In this document: one piece after another, positions 8,040 to 17,216 of the stretch | Numbering within the stretch: the stretch's first letter is position 1 | How the letters are laid out: every line of letters begins with the position of its first letter | Assembly: GCF_018324385.1 (NCBI RefSeq) | Contig: NZ_AP019536.1 | Location: 186,001 to 250,000 of the forward strand | Source: Ferrigenium kumadai | Lineage (GTDB): Bacteria; Pseudomonadota; Gammaproteobacteria; Burkholderiales; Gallionellaceae | Direction: 5' to 3' | DNA: 64,000 nt | The notes under the pieces: generated by a model | Database searches by the model: none | Seen by the model: the letters and a program-made list of their open reading frames with translations, nothing else | Told to the model about the DNA's origin: nothing | Position numbers and translations under genes: made by a program

Positions 8040-11000
8040 ATGTTCAACAAACTCAAACTGTTCAAATCGACCGAGGCCGGCGCAGGCGCCGACGGCGCTC
8101 GCACCAAGGTCAAGTATCCCGGCACGCGCGACGCCATCGACGGCAACACAGCCGTGATCCTGGTGGAGCGCGAGGCTTCGCAGGGCGCGGGCGCTTATCC
8201 CATCACGCCATCCACACAGATGGGCGAGTACTGGGCGGAAGAGGTCGCCAAGGGCCACCTCAACGCGGCAGGCAAACCGCTGATCTTCGTCGAGCCGGAA
8301 TCGGAACATGCCGCTGCGGGCGTCACCGCCGGCCTGTCGATGACCGGTCTGCGCGCGGTGAACTTCACCTCGTCCCAAGGCCTGGCCTTCATGCACGAGT
8401 CGCTGTATTCCGCCGTCGGCAAGCGCCTGCCCTATGTGCTGAACCTCGGTTGCCGTGCCATCACCAAGGCATCGCTGAACGTGCACTGCGCACACGACGA
8501 CTATCACTGTGCCGACGACACCGGCTTCATCCAAGTGATGGCGAAGAACGCGCAGGAAGCTGCCGACCTCAACATGATCGCGCGCAAGACCGCCGAGTTC
8601 GCGCTGACCCCGGCCATCGTGGCGCAGGACGGCTTCCTCACCACGCACCTGATCGAGCCCATGCTAGTGCCGGAGAAGGAACTGATCGCCGAATATCTGG
8701 GCGATGCCGACGACATCATCGATACGCCGACGCCCGCGCAGCAGATGCTGTACGGCCCGAAGCGCCGCCGCGTGCCCTCCAACTGGGATGTGGACAATCC
8801 GATGCAGACCGGCGTGGTGCAGAACCAGGACGCCTACATGCAGGCCGTGGCCGCACAGCGTCCGTACTTCTTCGACCATATCCCCGCGCTGTTCGACAAG
8901 AACGCCGAAGAATTCCAGGCGCTGACCGGCCGCAGTTACAAGCGCGTCGATGCTTATCGTTGCGACGATGCCGACTACATCCTGCTCGGCCAGGGCAGCA
9001 TGACGGTGCAGGCCGCTGCCGTCGCCGACTGGCTGCGCGAGCATCGCAAGATCAAGGTGGGCGTGATCAACATCACCATGTTCCGCCCCTTCCCCGGCGA
9101 CCTGCTGGGCCAGGTGCTGAAAGGCAAGAAGGGCGTAGCCGTGCTGGAACGCACCGACCAGCCGCTGTCGGAAGACCTGCCGCTGATGCGCGAAGTGCGT
9201 TCCACCATTTCCAAATGCGTCGAGAACGGCAGAGAGATTTCTCATGACGGTTATGCCGCCTACGAAAGTGCCAAGGACATGCCGTCGCTGTACTCCGGCT
9301 GTTACGGCCTGGGTTCGCGCGACCTGCAACCGGAAGGCCTGATCGCCGCCGTGGAGAACATGCTGCCCGGCGCTGCGCACCGCAAGTTCTATTACCTGTC
9401 CGTGGATTTCGTGCGCGACGAGTCGGCCAATCCCAAGCAGGAGATACGCCAGCAGGAACTGCAGACCGCCTATCCCGGCATCAAGGACCTCGCCCTGCGC
9501 GGCTCCGAGAATCCCAACCTGCTGCCCAAGGGCGCTATCGCCGTGCGCATGCACTCGATCGGCGGCTGGGGCGCGGTGACCACCGGCAAGAACCTGGCGA
9601 TGACGCTGTTCGAACTGCTAGGCTGGGACATCAAGGCCAATCCGAAATACGGCTCGGAGAAGAAGGGCCAGCCGACCACCTACTATCTGTCGGCCGCACC
9701 CGAGCCCATCCGCATCAACTGCGAATACACCCACGTCGACGTGGTGATGTCGCCGGACCCGCAGGTGTTCGGGCACACCAACGCGGTAGAAGGCCTGAGC
9801 CAGGGCGGCGTGTTCATCATCCAGAGCAACCTGGACAGTGCCGAGGCGCTGTGGGAGACCTTCCCGATGCGCACGCAGCAATACATCGTCGACAACAAGA
9901 TCCGCGTGTTCTATCTCGACGCGTTCAAGATCGCGCGCGAAGAATCCAGCAATCCCGACCTGCAGCTGCGCATGCAGGGCAACGCCTTCCAGGGCGCGTT
10001 CTTCCATGCATCCGACGTGAAGGATCGCGCCGGCCTGAGCGAGGAGACCCTGTTCACCGCCATCGAGAACCAGCTCGAAGCCAAGTTCGGCAAGAAGGGC
10101 AAGCGCATCGTCGAGGACAACCTGCGCGTGGTGCGTCGCGGCTACGAGGAGCTGCACGAGATCGCACCGGAACAGATGAAAGTCGGCCAGCGCGCAAAGG
10201 CGGCAGCCAAACCTGCGCCCAGCCTGCCCGTCATGCTGAAGTCCATGCCCGAAGGTGACGGCGGTCTTGCCGACATCCATCGCTTCTGGGAGCAGACCGG
10301 CAGCTTCTACATGAAGGGCGAGGGCTCGGACAACCTGGTCGATCCGTTCATCGGCCTGTCGGTTATCCCAGCCGTGACCGGCGTATACCGCGACATGACG
10401 GGCGTGCGCTTCGAGCATCCGGAATGGAATGCAGAAAACTGCACGGCCTGCGGCGAATGCTTCACGCAGTGCCCGGACAGCGCGATCCCCGGTTTGGTCT
10501 CGACCACCACCGACGTGCTCAACACCGCGATCCAGAAGATCGAGATCGGCGGACGTCCGACGCGTTTTCTGCGCAAGTTCAGCCGCGTCATCGACAAGAA
10601 GCTGCGCAATGCACTGGATAAGGACGGGCTGGATGTGCGCGCGCTGCTTTCCAACGCCATCACCGAAGCCTTTGCCGAAGATCCCACGCAGGGAGAAGAT
10701 CGCGGCCGTCTGGAAGCCGAACTGAACCTGCTGCGCGAAACCATCGGCGGCTTCAAGTTCGCCACCACCAAGCCGTACTGGACGCAGAAGGAGAAGAAGG
10801 AAAAGGGCGCCGGTGGCCTGTTCTCCATCACCATCAACCCCTACACCTGCAAGGGCTGCGCGCTGTGCGTGGACGTGTGTTCCGATAACGCTTTGACCAT
10901 GGTCACGCAGACCACGGAGAGTGTGGAAGCGATGCGCGACGACTGGAGCTTCTGGCTCGACCTGCCGACCACGCCGCAGCAGTTCAGCCGCATCGACGAC

Positions 11001-12965
11001 CTGGACGAGAAGGTCGGCGCGCTGGAGACGCTGCTGCTGGACAAGCACAACTACATGTCCATGGTCAGCGGCGACGGCGCGTGCCTGGGCTGCGGCGAGA
11101 AGGGTTCCATCCACCTGTTCACCAGCACCGTCACCGCGCTGATGCAGCCCCGCGTGAAGAAGTTCGTCGCCAAGCTCGACAAGCTGATCGGCGAGCTGGA
11201 GAACCACATCCGTCTGAAACTCAGCAGCACTGTCGATCTCACCGACACACAGGCACTGATGCAGGCAATACAGGCCAACAAGGGGCACGACCTGACGCTG
11301 GCGAACCTGTCGGAAAGCTTGCTGGAAAAACAGGCTGGCCAGCCCATCGACCCGCAATGGCTCCGCCGCGTGACGCAGATGCTGGAGAAACTCAAAGACC
11401 TGCGCTGGCGCTACATGGAAGGCCCGAGCAAGAAGGGCCGCGCCGAGATGGGCGTGGTGAACTCCACCGGTTGCACCTCGGTGTGGGCGTCGACCTTCCC
11501 GTTCAACCCGTATCCGTTCCCGTGGACTTCGCACCTGTTCCAGGATTCGCCGTCGGTTGCGATGGGCGTGTTCGAGGGTCACATGGCCAAGATGGTGGAA
11601 GGCTTCAAGACCGTGCGCCAGGTCGAGATGGAACTCGCGGGCGGATACGAGCCGAGCGAGAACGACAAGTTCTTCGCCCGTTTCAACTGGGAGCAGCTGA
11701 GCGATGAAGAATGGCACCTGTGCCCGCCCGTGGTGGCGATGGGCGGCGACGGCGCGATGTTCGACATCGGCTTCCAGAACCTGTCGCGTGCCTTGATGTC
11801 CGGCAAGCCGGTCAAGATCCTGATCGTCGATACGCAGGTGTACTCCAATACCGGCGGCCAGGCCTGCACCTCCGGCTTCATCAGCCAAGTGGCGGACATG
11901 TCGCCCTACGGCGCGAGCAAGCAAGGCAAGACCGAGAAGCGCAAGGAGATCAGCGTCATCGGCATGGCTCACCGCACTTCGTTCGTGATGCAAGGCTCAC
12001 TGTCGAACGTCACGCACCTGCTGGAAAGCTTCATCGACGGCCTGAACAGCCGCCGCCCGGCGCTGTTCAACGTTTACGCGGTGTGCCCGCCGGAACACGG
12101 CGTGGGCGACAACAGCGCCGTGGCGCAAAGCAAGATGGCGGTCGAGTCGCGCGCCTTCCCGCTGTTCCGCTACAACCCGGATCTCGGCGTGACCTTCTCC
12201 GAGTGCGCGACGTTGGAAGGCAACCCGTCGCTGGATTCCGATTGGGTGAGCTACAACCTCGAGTATGTGGACGAGACCGGCGCGAAGAAGTCGATGACGC
12301 TGCCGATGACGTTCGCCGATTTCGCGCTGTCCGAAGGCCGCTTCGCAAAGCAGTTCAAGAAGGCGCCGCCGGAGACCTGGAACGACGAGCAGGTGCTGCT
12401 GGGCGATTTCCTGAAATTGTCCGAAGACGAGCGCGACGGCAAGTTCCCGTTCATCTGGTCCGTGGACAAGAAGAACCGTCTGATGCGCGTGCTGGTGTCG
12501 GCCGAGATGGTCCGTTCCTGCGAAGAGCGTATGCAGTTCTGGCAGCAACTCAAGGACGTGGCCGGCCTGGGCCGCGCTGCCGGTGCAGCCGATGAGACAG
12601 CCATCGCCAACCGCGTGCGCCAGGAACTGATCCAGAAGCTCTCCGAAGGCCTCGGCATCAGCTCCAGCGATGCGCCCCAGCCGGTTGCAGCCGCGCCCGC
12701 CGCATCTGCGGAAGGTTACGAGGCAGCATGGGTCGACACGCCGGAATGCACGGCTTGCGACGAATGTATCAACATCAACCCGAAAGTGTTTGGCTACGAT
12801 GAAACGAAAAAAGTCATCATCCTCAACCCGAAGGCGGGCAGCTTCCTGGATCTCGTTAAAGCGGCGGAAAAATGCACTGCCGGTGTCATCCACCCCGGCA
12901 CGCCCTGGAACCTGAGCGAGCCGAACCTGGACAAGCTCAAACAACGCGCGGCCAAGTTCAACTGA
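8040..12965 (+). CDS. Single-chain pyruvate:ferredoxin oxidoreductase, enlarged, with C-terminal ferredoxin domain
   Basis: Interconverts pyruvate + CoA and acetyl-CoA + CO2 with electrons on ferredoxin. The protein has 1641 aa against about 1170-1200 for ordinary NifJ. In order: pyrimidine-binding domain (EREASQGAGAYPITPSTQMGEYWAEE, near 45-70), CoA and gamma domains, an 8Fe ferredoxin domain with CTACGECFTQC (about 800) and CKGCALCVDVC (about 937) separated by a long insert, and the TPP domain (GDGACLGCGEKGS about 1010; GGDGAMFDIGFQNLSRAL about 1234; NTGGQ). An extra ferredoxin domain (CTACDECININPKVF about 1570, last Cys in AEKC) closes it. Insertions also split the TPP domain (about 1025-1145). 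It begins 8 bases after rnfB and ends 1 base before rnfC. A NifJ-type name is apt, but I leave the symbol blank because of the architecture. Confidence 0.93.
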   Translation: MFNKLKLFKSTEAGAGADGARTKVKYPGTRDAIDGNTAVILVEREASQGAGAYPITPSTQMGEYWAEEVAKGHLNAAGKPLIFVEPESEHAAAGVTAGLSMTGLRAVNFTSSQGLAFMHESLYSAVGKRLPYVLNLGCRAITKASLNVHCAHDDYHCADDTGFIQVMAKNAQEAADLNMIARKTAEFALTPAIVAQDGFLTTHLIEPMLVPEKELIAEYLGDADDIIDTPTPAQQMLYGPKRRRVPSNWDVDNPMQTGVVQNQDAYMQAVAAQRPYFFDHIPALFDKNAEEFQALTGRSYKRVDAYRCDDADYILLGQGSMTVQAAAVADWLREHRKIKVGVINITMFRPFPGDLLGQVLKGKKGVAVLERTDQPLSEDLPLMREVRSTISKCVENGREISHDGYAAYESAKDMPSLYSGCYGLGSRDLQPEGLIAAVENMLPGAAHRKFYYLSVDFVRDESANPKQEIRQQELQTAYPGIKDLALRGSENPNLLPKGAIAVRMHSIGGWGAVTTGKNLAMTLFELLGWDIKANPKYGSEKKGQPTTYYLSAAPEPIRINCEYTHVDVVMSPDPQVFGHTNAVEGLSQGGVFIIQSNLDSAEALWETFPMRTQQYIVDNKIRVFYLDAFKIAREESSNPDLQLRMQGNAFQGAFFHASDVKDRAGLSEETLFTAIENQLEAKFGKKGKRIVEDNLRVVRRGYEELHEIAPEQMKVGQRAKAAAKPAPSLPVMLKSMPEGDGGLADIHRFWEQTGSFYMKGEGSDNLVDPFIGLSVIPAVTGVYRDMTGVRFEHPEWNAENCTACGECFTQCPDSAIPGLVSTTTDVLNTAIQKIEIGGRPTRFLRKFSRVIDKKLRNALDKDGLDVRALLSNAITEAFAEDPTQGEDRGRLEAELNLLRETIGGFKFATTKPYWTQKEKKEKGAGGLFSITINPYTCKGCALCVDVCSDNALTMVTQTTESVEAMRDDWSFWLDLPTTPQQFSRIDDLDEKVGALETLLLDKHNYMSMVSGDGACLGCGEKGSIHLFTSTVTALMQPRVKKFVAKLDKLIGELENHIRLKLSSTVDLTDTQALMQAIQANKGHDLTLANLSESLLEKQAGQPIDPQWLRRVTQMLEKLKDLRWRYMEGPSKKGRAEMGVVNSTGCTSVWASTFPFNPYPFPWTSHLFQDSPSVAMGVFEGHMAKMVEGFKTVRQVEMELAGGYEPSENDKFFARFNWEQLSDEEWHLCPPVVAMGGDGAMFDIGFQNLSRALMSGKPVKILIVDTQVYSNTGGQACTSGFISQVADMSPYGASKQGKTEKRKEISVIGMAHRTSFVMQGSLSNVTHLLESFIDGLNSRRPALFNVYAVCPPEHGVGDNSAVAQSKMAVESRAFPLFRYNPDLGVTFSECATLEGNPSLDSDWVSYNLEYVDETGAKKSMTLPMTFADFALSEGRFAKQFKKAPPETWNDEQVLLGDFLKLSEDERDGKFPFIWSVDKKNRLMRVLVSAEMVRSCEERMQFWQQLKDVAGLGRAAGAADETAIANRVRQELIQKLSEGLGISSSDAPQPVAAAPAASAEGYEAAWVDTPECTACDECININPKVFGYDETKKVIILNPKAGSFLDLVKAAEKCTAGVIHPGTPWNLSEPNLDKLKQRAAKFN

Positions 12966-12966
12966 C

Positions 12967-14301
12967 ATGCGACTGCCATTCTTCCATCGCGCAGCGACCT
13001 TCGAGCACGGCATCCATCCGGTCTACCACAAGGAGACCGGGGCGCTGCCCATCCGCAGGTTCCCCTTCGCGCCTAAGCTGATCGTGCCGCTGTCGCAGCA
13101 CATCGGCAAACCCGCCTTGTGTTGCGTGAGCGTCGGGCAGGAAGTGCTGCGCGGCGAAGTCATTGCCACCGCGGACGGCACGATGTCGCTGCCGGTGCAT
13201 GCGCCCGCCACCGGCGTGGTGGAAGCGATCGGTCTGATGCCTGCGGCCAACGGCAAGATGGTGGAGTCGGTCACCATTCGCGTGTACGAGGCGGACGGTC
13301 AGGAAGTAAGGGTGAGTGCGCCTCGCGACATCGAGGCCATGGACAAGGAAGAACTGCTGGCCGCGATCCAGCAGACCGGCATCTCCGGTCTGGGCGGCGC
13401 GACCTTCCCCGCGCACGTCAAGCTCAATCCGCCTGCGGACGCGGTGATCGACACGCTGGTGGTGAACGGCGCGGAGTGCGAGCCATTCCTCACCTGCGAC
13501 CACCGCGTGATGGTCGAGCGCACGCAGGACCTGATCCGCGGCATCCGCATCGCGATGAAGGTCAGCGGCGCGCCGCGCACGGTGATCGGCGTCGAGGACA
13601 ACAAGCCGGACGCCATCGCAGCGATTCGTGCCGCATTGCCCGCCGACGGCAGCATCACTGTCCAGGCGCTGGAGACCAAATATCCGCAGGGTGCGGAAGA
13701 CACCATCATCTATGCGTTGCTCGGCCGCGAGATACCCGCCGGGCAACGTCCCGCTTCCATCGGCGTGCTGGTGAACAACGTGATGACGCTGGCTTATCTC
13801 GGCCGCCTGCTGCCCGCGGGCGAGGGCATGGTCGAGCGCGTGCTGACCGTCGCGGGCCCAGCCGTGAAAAAGCCCGGCAACTACATCGTGCCCATCGGCA
13901 CGCCGCTGCGCTTCGTGCTGGAACAGGCCGGTGCGCGCAGCAGCGCGAAGGAGATCATCCTCGGCGGCCCGATGATGGGCATGACCGTCTCATCGCTGGA
14001 TGTGCCCGTCACCAAAGGGACATCCGGGGTGCTCGCTTTCGCCGAATCGACAGTTGAGGCGCAACGCACCTATGCCTGCATCAAGTGCGGCGAATGCGTG
14101 AACGTGTGCCCCAAATTCCTCAATCCCTCGCAACTGGGGCTGCTTGCCGCGAAGCGCGAATACGAGCTGATGGCCGAACAGTTCAATCTGGACCGCTGTT
14201 TCGAGTGCGGCTGCTGCAGCTATGTCTGCCCCTCGCACATCCCGCTGGTGCAGCAGTTCCGCATCGCGAAAGCGGTCAATAGAGAAAAGGCGGCAGCATG
14301 A
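12967..14301 (+). CDS. rnfC: Electron transport complex subunit RnfC (NADH/FMN subunit)
   Basis: 444-aa peripheral subunit that binds NADH and FMN and passes electrons through two [4Fe-4S] clusters. The N-terminal barrel-sandwich region contains GIHPVYHKETGALPIRRFP and GKPALCCVSVGQEVLRGEVI. The Complex1-51K-like nucleotide domain includes GISGLGGATFPAHVKL and VNGAECEPFLTCDHR. The C-terminus carries CIKCGECVNVCPKFLNP and CFECGCCSYVCPSHIPLVQ. Length is that of compact RnfC forms without the long Ala-rich tail of enterobacteria. It overlaps rnfD by 4 bases. Confidence 0.95.
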   Translation: MRLPFFHRAATFEHGIHPVYHKETGALPIRRFPFAPKLIVPLSQHIGKPALCCVSVGQEVLRGEVIATADGTMSLPVHAPATGVVEAIGLMPAANGKMVESVTIRVYEADGQEVRVSAPRDIEAMDKEELLAAIQQTGISGLGGATFPAHVKLNPPADAVIDTLVVNGAECEPFLTCDHRVMVERTQDLIRGIRIAMKVSGAPRTVIGVEDNKPDAIAAIRAALPADGSITVQALETKYPQGAEDTIIYALLGREIPAGQRPASIGVLVNNVMTLAYLGRLLPAGEGMVERVLTVAGPAVKKPGNYIVPIGTPLRFVLEQAGARSSAKEIILGGPMMGMTVSSLDVPVTKGTSGVLAFAESTVEAQRTYACIKCGECVNVCPKFLNPSQLGLLAAKREYELMAEQFNLDRCFECGCCSYVCPSHIPLVQQFRIAKAVNREKAAA

Positions 14302-15335
14302 GTATGGAACTGAGAACTTCGCCGCACCTGATCAGCGACCGCAGCGTCGAACGCATCATGAAGCACGTGGTGCTGTCGCTGTTGCCGATCTGCGCCTTCT
14401 CGGTGTGGCAATACGGTTTGTCGGCGCTGGCCTTGCTGCTGGTCGTGACCGCGACCTGTCTGCTCACCGAGCGCCTGCTCAACCGCGCATCCGGTCAGGC
14501 GAGCACGCTGAACGACTGGAGCGCCACCATCACCGGCATCCTGCTGGGGCTGACGCTGCCGCCCGCTTTCCCGCTGTGGATGGGCGTGGTGGCCGGCTTC
14601 GTGGCAATGGCCATCGGCAAGGCGCTGTTCGGCGGCCTGGGCAATAACGTGTTCAACCCGGCGTTGATCGGCCGTGCCTTTGTGCAGGCCGCGTTCCCCG
14701 TCGCGATCACCACTTGGGTGCCTGCATTCTCCGCGCAGCGCTTCAGCGAGTTCGTCCCGACGACACTGACCGCGCCATTGATGATGCCCCCCGACATCGT
14801 CGGCTGGGTCAAGCAGCAAGGCGTGGATGCCTTCACCGGCGCGACGCCGCTGGCGCGCTGGAAGTTCGAGAACGTGACCGCCTCGGCGCATGACCTGCTG
14901 ACGGGTGTGGTGACCGCTTCCGCCGGCGAGACTTCGGCCATCCTCATCCTGCTGTGCGGCCTGTACCTTGCCGCGCGCAAGTTCATGGACTGGCGCATCC
15001 CCGTCGCAGTGCTGGCTTCGGCTGCGTTCACCGCCTGGATGTTCCAGTTGTACGACCCGACCCACTATCCCGCGCCGACCTTCGTGTTGCTGTCCGGCGG
15101 CCTGATGCTGGGCGCGGTGTACATGGCGACCGACATGGCGACCTCGCCCGTGACGCCCGTGGGCGTGTGGATCTACGGCGCGGTGATCGGCGTGGTGACG
15201 GTGATGATCCGCTACTTCGGCGGCCTCACCGAAGGCGTGATGTACGCCATTCTGCTGGGCAACGCGCTGACACCGTTCATCGACCGATATACGCAGCCGC
15301 GCGTGTTCGGCACCCGTCAGCGGAGGAAATCATGA
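14298..15335 (+). CDS. rnfD: Electron transport complex subunit RnfD (FMN-bearing membrane subunit)
   Basis: 345-aa integral membrane subunit homologous to NqrB. Starts MSMELRTSPHLISDRSVERIM, then multiple membrane helices and the motifs GGLGNNVFNPALIGRAF and VYMATDMATSPVTP. Covalent FMN attachment is expected at Thr183 in the FTGAT motif. Both ends share 4-base overlaps with rnfC and rnfG, so translation is coupled. No apbE-type flavin transferase is present in the window, although RnfD and RnfG require one. Confidence 0.95.
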   Translation: MSMELRTSPHLISDRSVERIMKHVVLSLLPICAFSVWQYGLSALALLLVVTATCLLTERLLNRASGQASTLNDWSATITGILLGLTLPPAFPLWMGVVAGFVAMAIGKALFGGLGNNVFNPALIGRAFVQAAFPVAITTWVPAFSAQRFSEFVPTTLTAPLMMPPDIVGWVKQQGVDAFTGATPLARWKFENVTASAHDLLTGVVTASAGETSAILILLCGLYLAARKFMDWRIPVAVLASAAFTAWMFQLYDPTHYPAPTFVLLSGGLMLGAVYMATDMATSPVTPVGVWIYGAVIGVVTVMIRYFGGLTEGVMYAILLGNALTPFIDRYTQPRVFGTRQRRKS

Positions 15336-16003
15336 GCGAACCGGCACAGATCCAGGTTACGCCCGGCAACAAGATGATCGCCACCATGGTGCTGGTCGCC
15401 AGCATCTGCGGCGTGCTCATCGTCGGGGCGTTCGAGAGCACACAGGATGCCATCGCCGACAACAAACGCATCACGCTGGAGCGCGCCGTTTTCAAGGTGC
15501 TGCCGGGTGCGGCGAGCGTGCGCGAATATGTGGCGACCACGGCCGGCATCCAGCCGCTTTCGGGTGCAGTGCCCGAAGGCGGCGTGAAGTTCTATGCCGC
15601 TTACGACCAGGCCGGAGCGCTGAGGGGCATCGCGGCCGAGGCGGCAGGAAAGGGTTATGCCGACACCGTGCGTGTGCTGTACGGCTATGACGCCAAGTGT
15701 CAATGCATCATCGGCATCGGCGTGGTGTCCATGCGCGAGACGCCGGGCATCGGCGACAAGATCATCACCGATCAGGCTTTCCTGAAGAACTTCGAGGCGC
15801 TCGATGTGCGCGTCAACACCGAGATGACGGCACTGGCGAACGCGGTGAAGGTCGTCAAGCACGGCACTAAGACCAGTCCGTGGCAGATCGATGCCATCGC
15901 GGGCGCCACCGTGACTTCCAAGGCGGTCGGGCGCGGCATCAACGAGAGCGCGCAGAAACTGTTGCCAAAACTGGTCCCACATATTGGGGAGTTGAAACCA
16001 TGA
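15332..16003 (+). CDS. rnfG: Electron transport complex subunit RnfG (periplasmic-facing flavoprotein)
   Basis: 223-aa subunit homologous to NqrC. A single N-terminal helix (about 15-38, MIATMVLVASICGVLIVGAF) anchors an FMN-binding domain. The covalent FMN site is the AGATVT motif with Thr195, and GYGYD-type and ETPGIGDKI motifs are visible. I start at ATG 15332, which overlaps the rnfD stop by 4 bases and follows a CGGAGGAAATC ribosome site; the longer upstream frame would lie inside rnfD. The stop overlaps rnfE by 4 bases. Confidence 0.94.
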   Translation: MSEPAQIQVTPGNKMIATMVLVASICGVLIVGAFESTQDAIADNKRITLERAVFKVLPGAASVREYVATTAGIQPLSGAVPEGGVKFYAAYDQAGALRGIAAEAAGKGYADTVRVLYGYDAKCQCIIGIGVVSMRETPGIGDKIITDQAFLKNFEALDVRVNTEMTALANAVKVVKHGTKTSPWQIDAIAGATVTSKAVGRGINESAQKLLPKLVPHIGELKP

Positions 16004-16635
16004 GCCTGACCAAACAAGCCGACGAAGGAATCACCTTCGACACCTTCATGGAAGGCGTGTGGCGCCAGAACCCTGTGTTCGTGATGGTGCTGGGCATGTG
16101 CCCGACCCTGGCCGTCACCGTGTCCGCGGAGAATGCCATGTCGATGGGTATCGCCACCACCTTCGTACTGGTCAGCTCCTGCCTGCTGGTTTCGATGATC
16201 CGCAACCTGGTGCCGAAGGAAGTGCGCATCGCCACCTACATCGTGATCATCGCCACCTTCGTGACGCTGGTGGATTACCTGATCCAGGCGGTGAGCCTGA
16301 AGCTGTACGAGGCGCTCGGCGCATTCATCCAGCTGATCGTGGTGAACTGCATCATCCTCGGCCGCGCCGAGGCGCATGCCTCGAAGAATCCTCCGCTGAA
16401 ATCGGTGATCAATGCGCTGGGCATGGGTGTCGGTTTCACCATCGGTTTGCTCGCGCTGGGTGCAACGCGCGAGATCCTGGGGGCGGGTAAGCTGTTCGGC
16501 ATCAGCCTGTTCGGCGAGCACTTTCAGCCCTGGGTGGTGATGGTGCTGCCGCCGGGCGGGTTCTTCGTGCTGGGCGGCTGGCTGCTGCTGTTCTCCCTGC
16601 TGCGCAGCCGCAAGGAAGCGAGGGCTGAAGCATGA
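16000..16635 (+). CDS. rnfE: Electron transport complex subunit RnfE
   Basis: 211-aa integral membrane subunit homologous to NqrD. Six hydrophobic helices are visible. Cys34 (VLGMCPTLAV) and Cys117 (LIVVNCIILG) occupy the two positions that, with the matching pair in RnfA, bind the intramembrane iron or iron-sulphur centre in the Nqr/Rnf superfamily. The chosen start, ATG 16000, overlaps the rnfG stop in the ATGA form. The stop overlaps rnfA in the same way. Confidence 0.94.
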   Translation: MSLTKQADEGITFDTFMEGVWRQNPVFVMVLGMCPTLAVTVSAENAMSMGIATTFVLVSSCLLVSMIRNLVPKEVRIATYIVIIATFVTLVDYLIQAVSLKLYEALGAFIQLIVVNCIILGRAEAHASKNPPLKSVINALGMGVGFTIGLLALGATREILGAGKLFGISLFGEHFQPWVVMVLPPGGFFVLGGWLLLFSLLRSRKEARAEA

Positions 16636-17216
16636 ACGACTCCCTGAGCCTGATCTTCATCAGCACGCTGCTCGCCAACAACTTCGTGCTGGCGACCTTC
16701 CTCGGACTGTGCCCGTTCCTCGGCGTGTCGGGGCGCCTGGGTACGGCCTTCCCGATGGGCGTAGCGACGACGTTCGTGATGCTGGTGGCATCGCTGTGCG
16801 CCTATGGGCTGAACCTGCTGCTGAGCTATTTCCACCTCGACTTCCTGCGCCTCATCGCCTACATCGTGGTGATCGCCTCGTCGGTTCAGCTGGTGGAGAT
16901 GGTGATGAAGAAATACAGCCCCGCGCTGTTCCGCGCGCTGGGCATCTATCTGCCGCTGATCACCACCAACTGCGCGGTGCTGGGTGTGGCGCTGTTCCAG
17001 ACCGCGCGCGAATACAGCCTCTCGCAGTCGCTGATCTTCTCGTTCGCCGGCGGCGCGGGCTTCACGCTGGCGCTGGTGCTGATGGCCTCGCTGCGCGAGC
17101 GGCTACAGCTCGCCAACGTGCCGACACTGGTGCAGGGCACGGCGCTGTCGCTGATCCTCGCGGGTTTGTTGTCGCTGACCTTCATGGGCTTTGCCGGATT
17201 GGGAGCGGGAGAATGA
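16632..17216 (+). CDS. rnfA: Electron transport complex subunit RnfA
   Basis: 194-aa integral membrane subunit homologous to NqrE. It has six helices, with Cys27 (FLGLCPFLGV) and Cys114 (ITTNCAVLGV) in inverted-repeat positions equivalent to the cysteines of RnfE. The two proteins form a pseudo-symmetric pair around one iron centre. The ATGA overlap continues on both sides: with rnfE at 16632-16635 and with the small Cys-rich gene at 17213-17216. The order B-C-D-G-E-A with A near the end differs from the enterobacterial ABCDGE-nth order. Confidence 0.95.
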   Translation: MNDSLSLIFISTLLANNFVLATFLGLCPFLGVSGRLGTAFPMGVATTFVMLVASLCAYGLNLLLSYFHLDFLRLIAYIVVIASSVQLVEMVMKKYSPALFRALGIYLPLITTNCAVLGVALFQTAREYSLSQSLIFSFAGGAGFTLALVLMASLRERLQLANVPTLVQGTALSLILAGLLSLTFMGFAGLGAGE

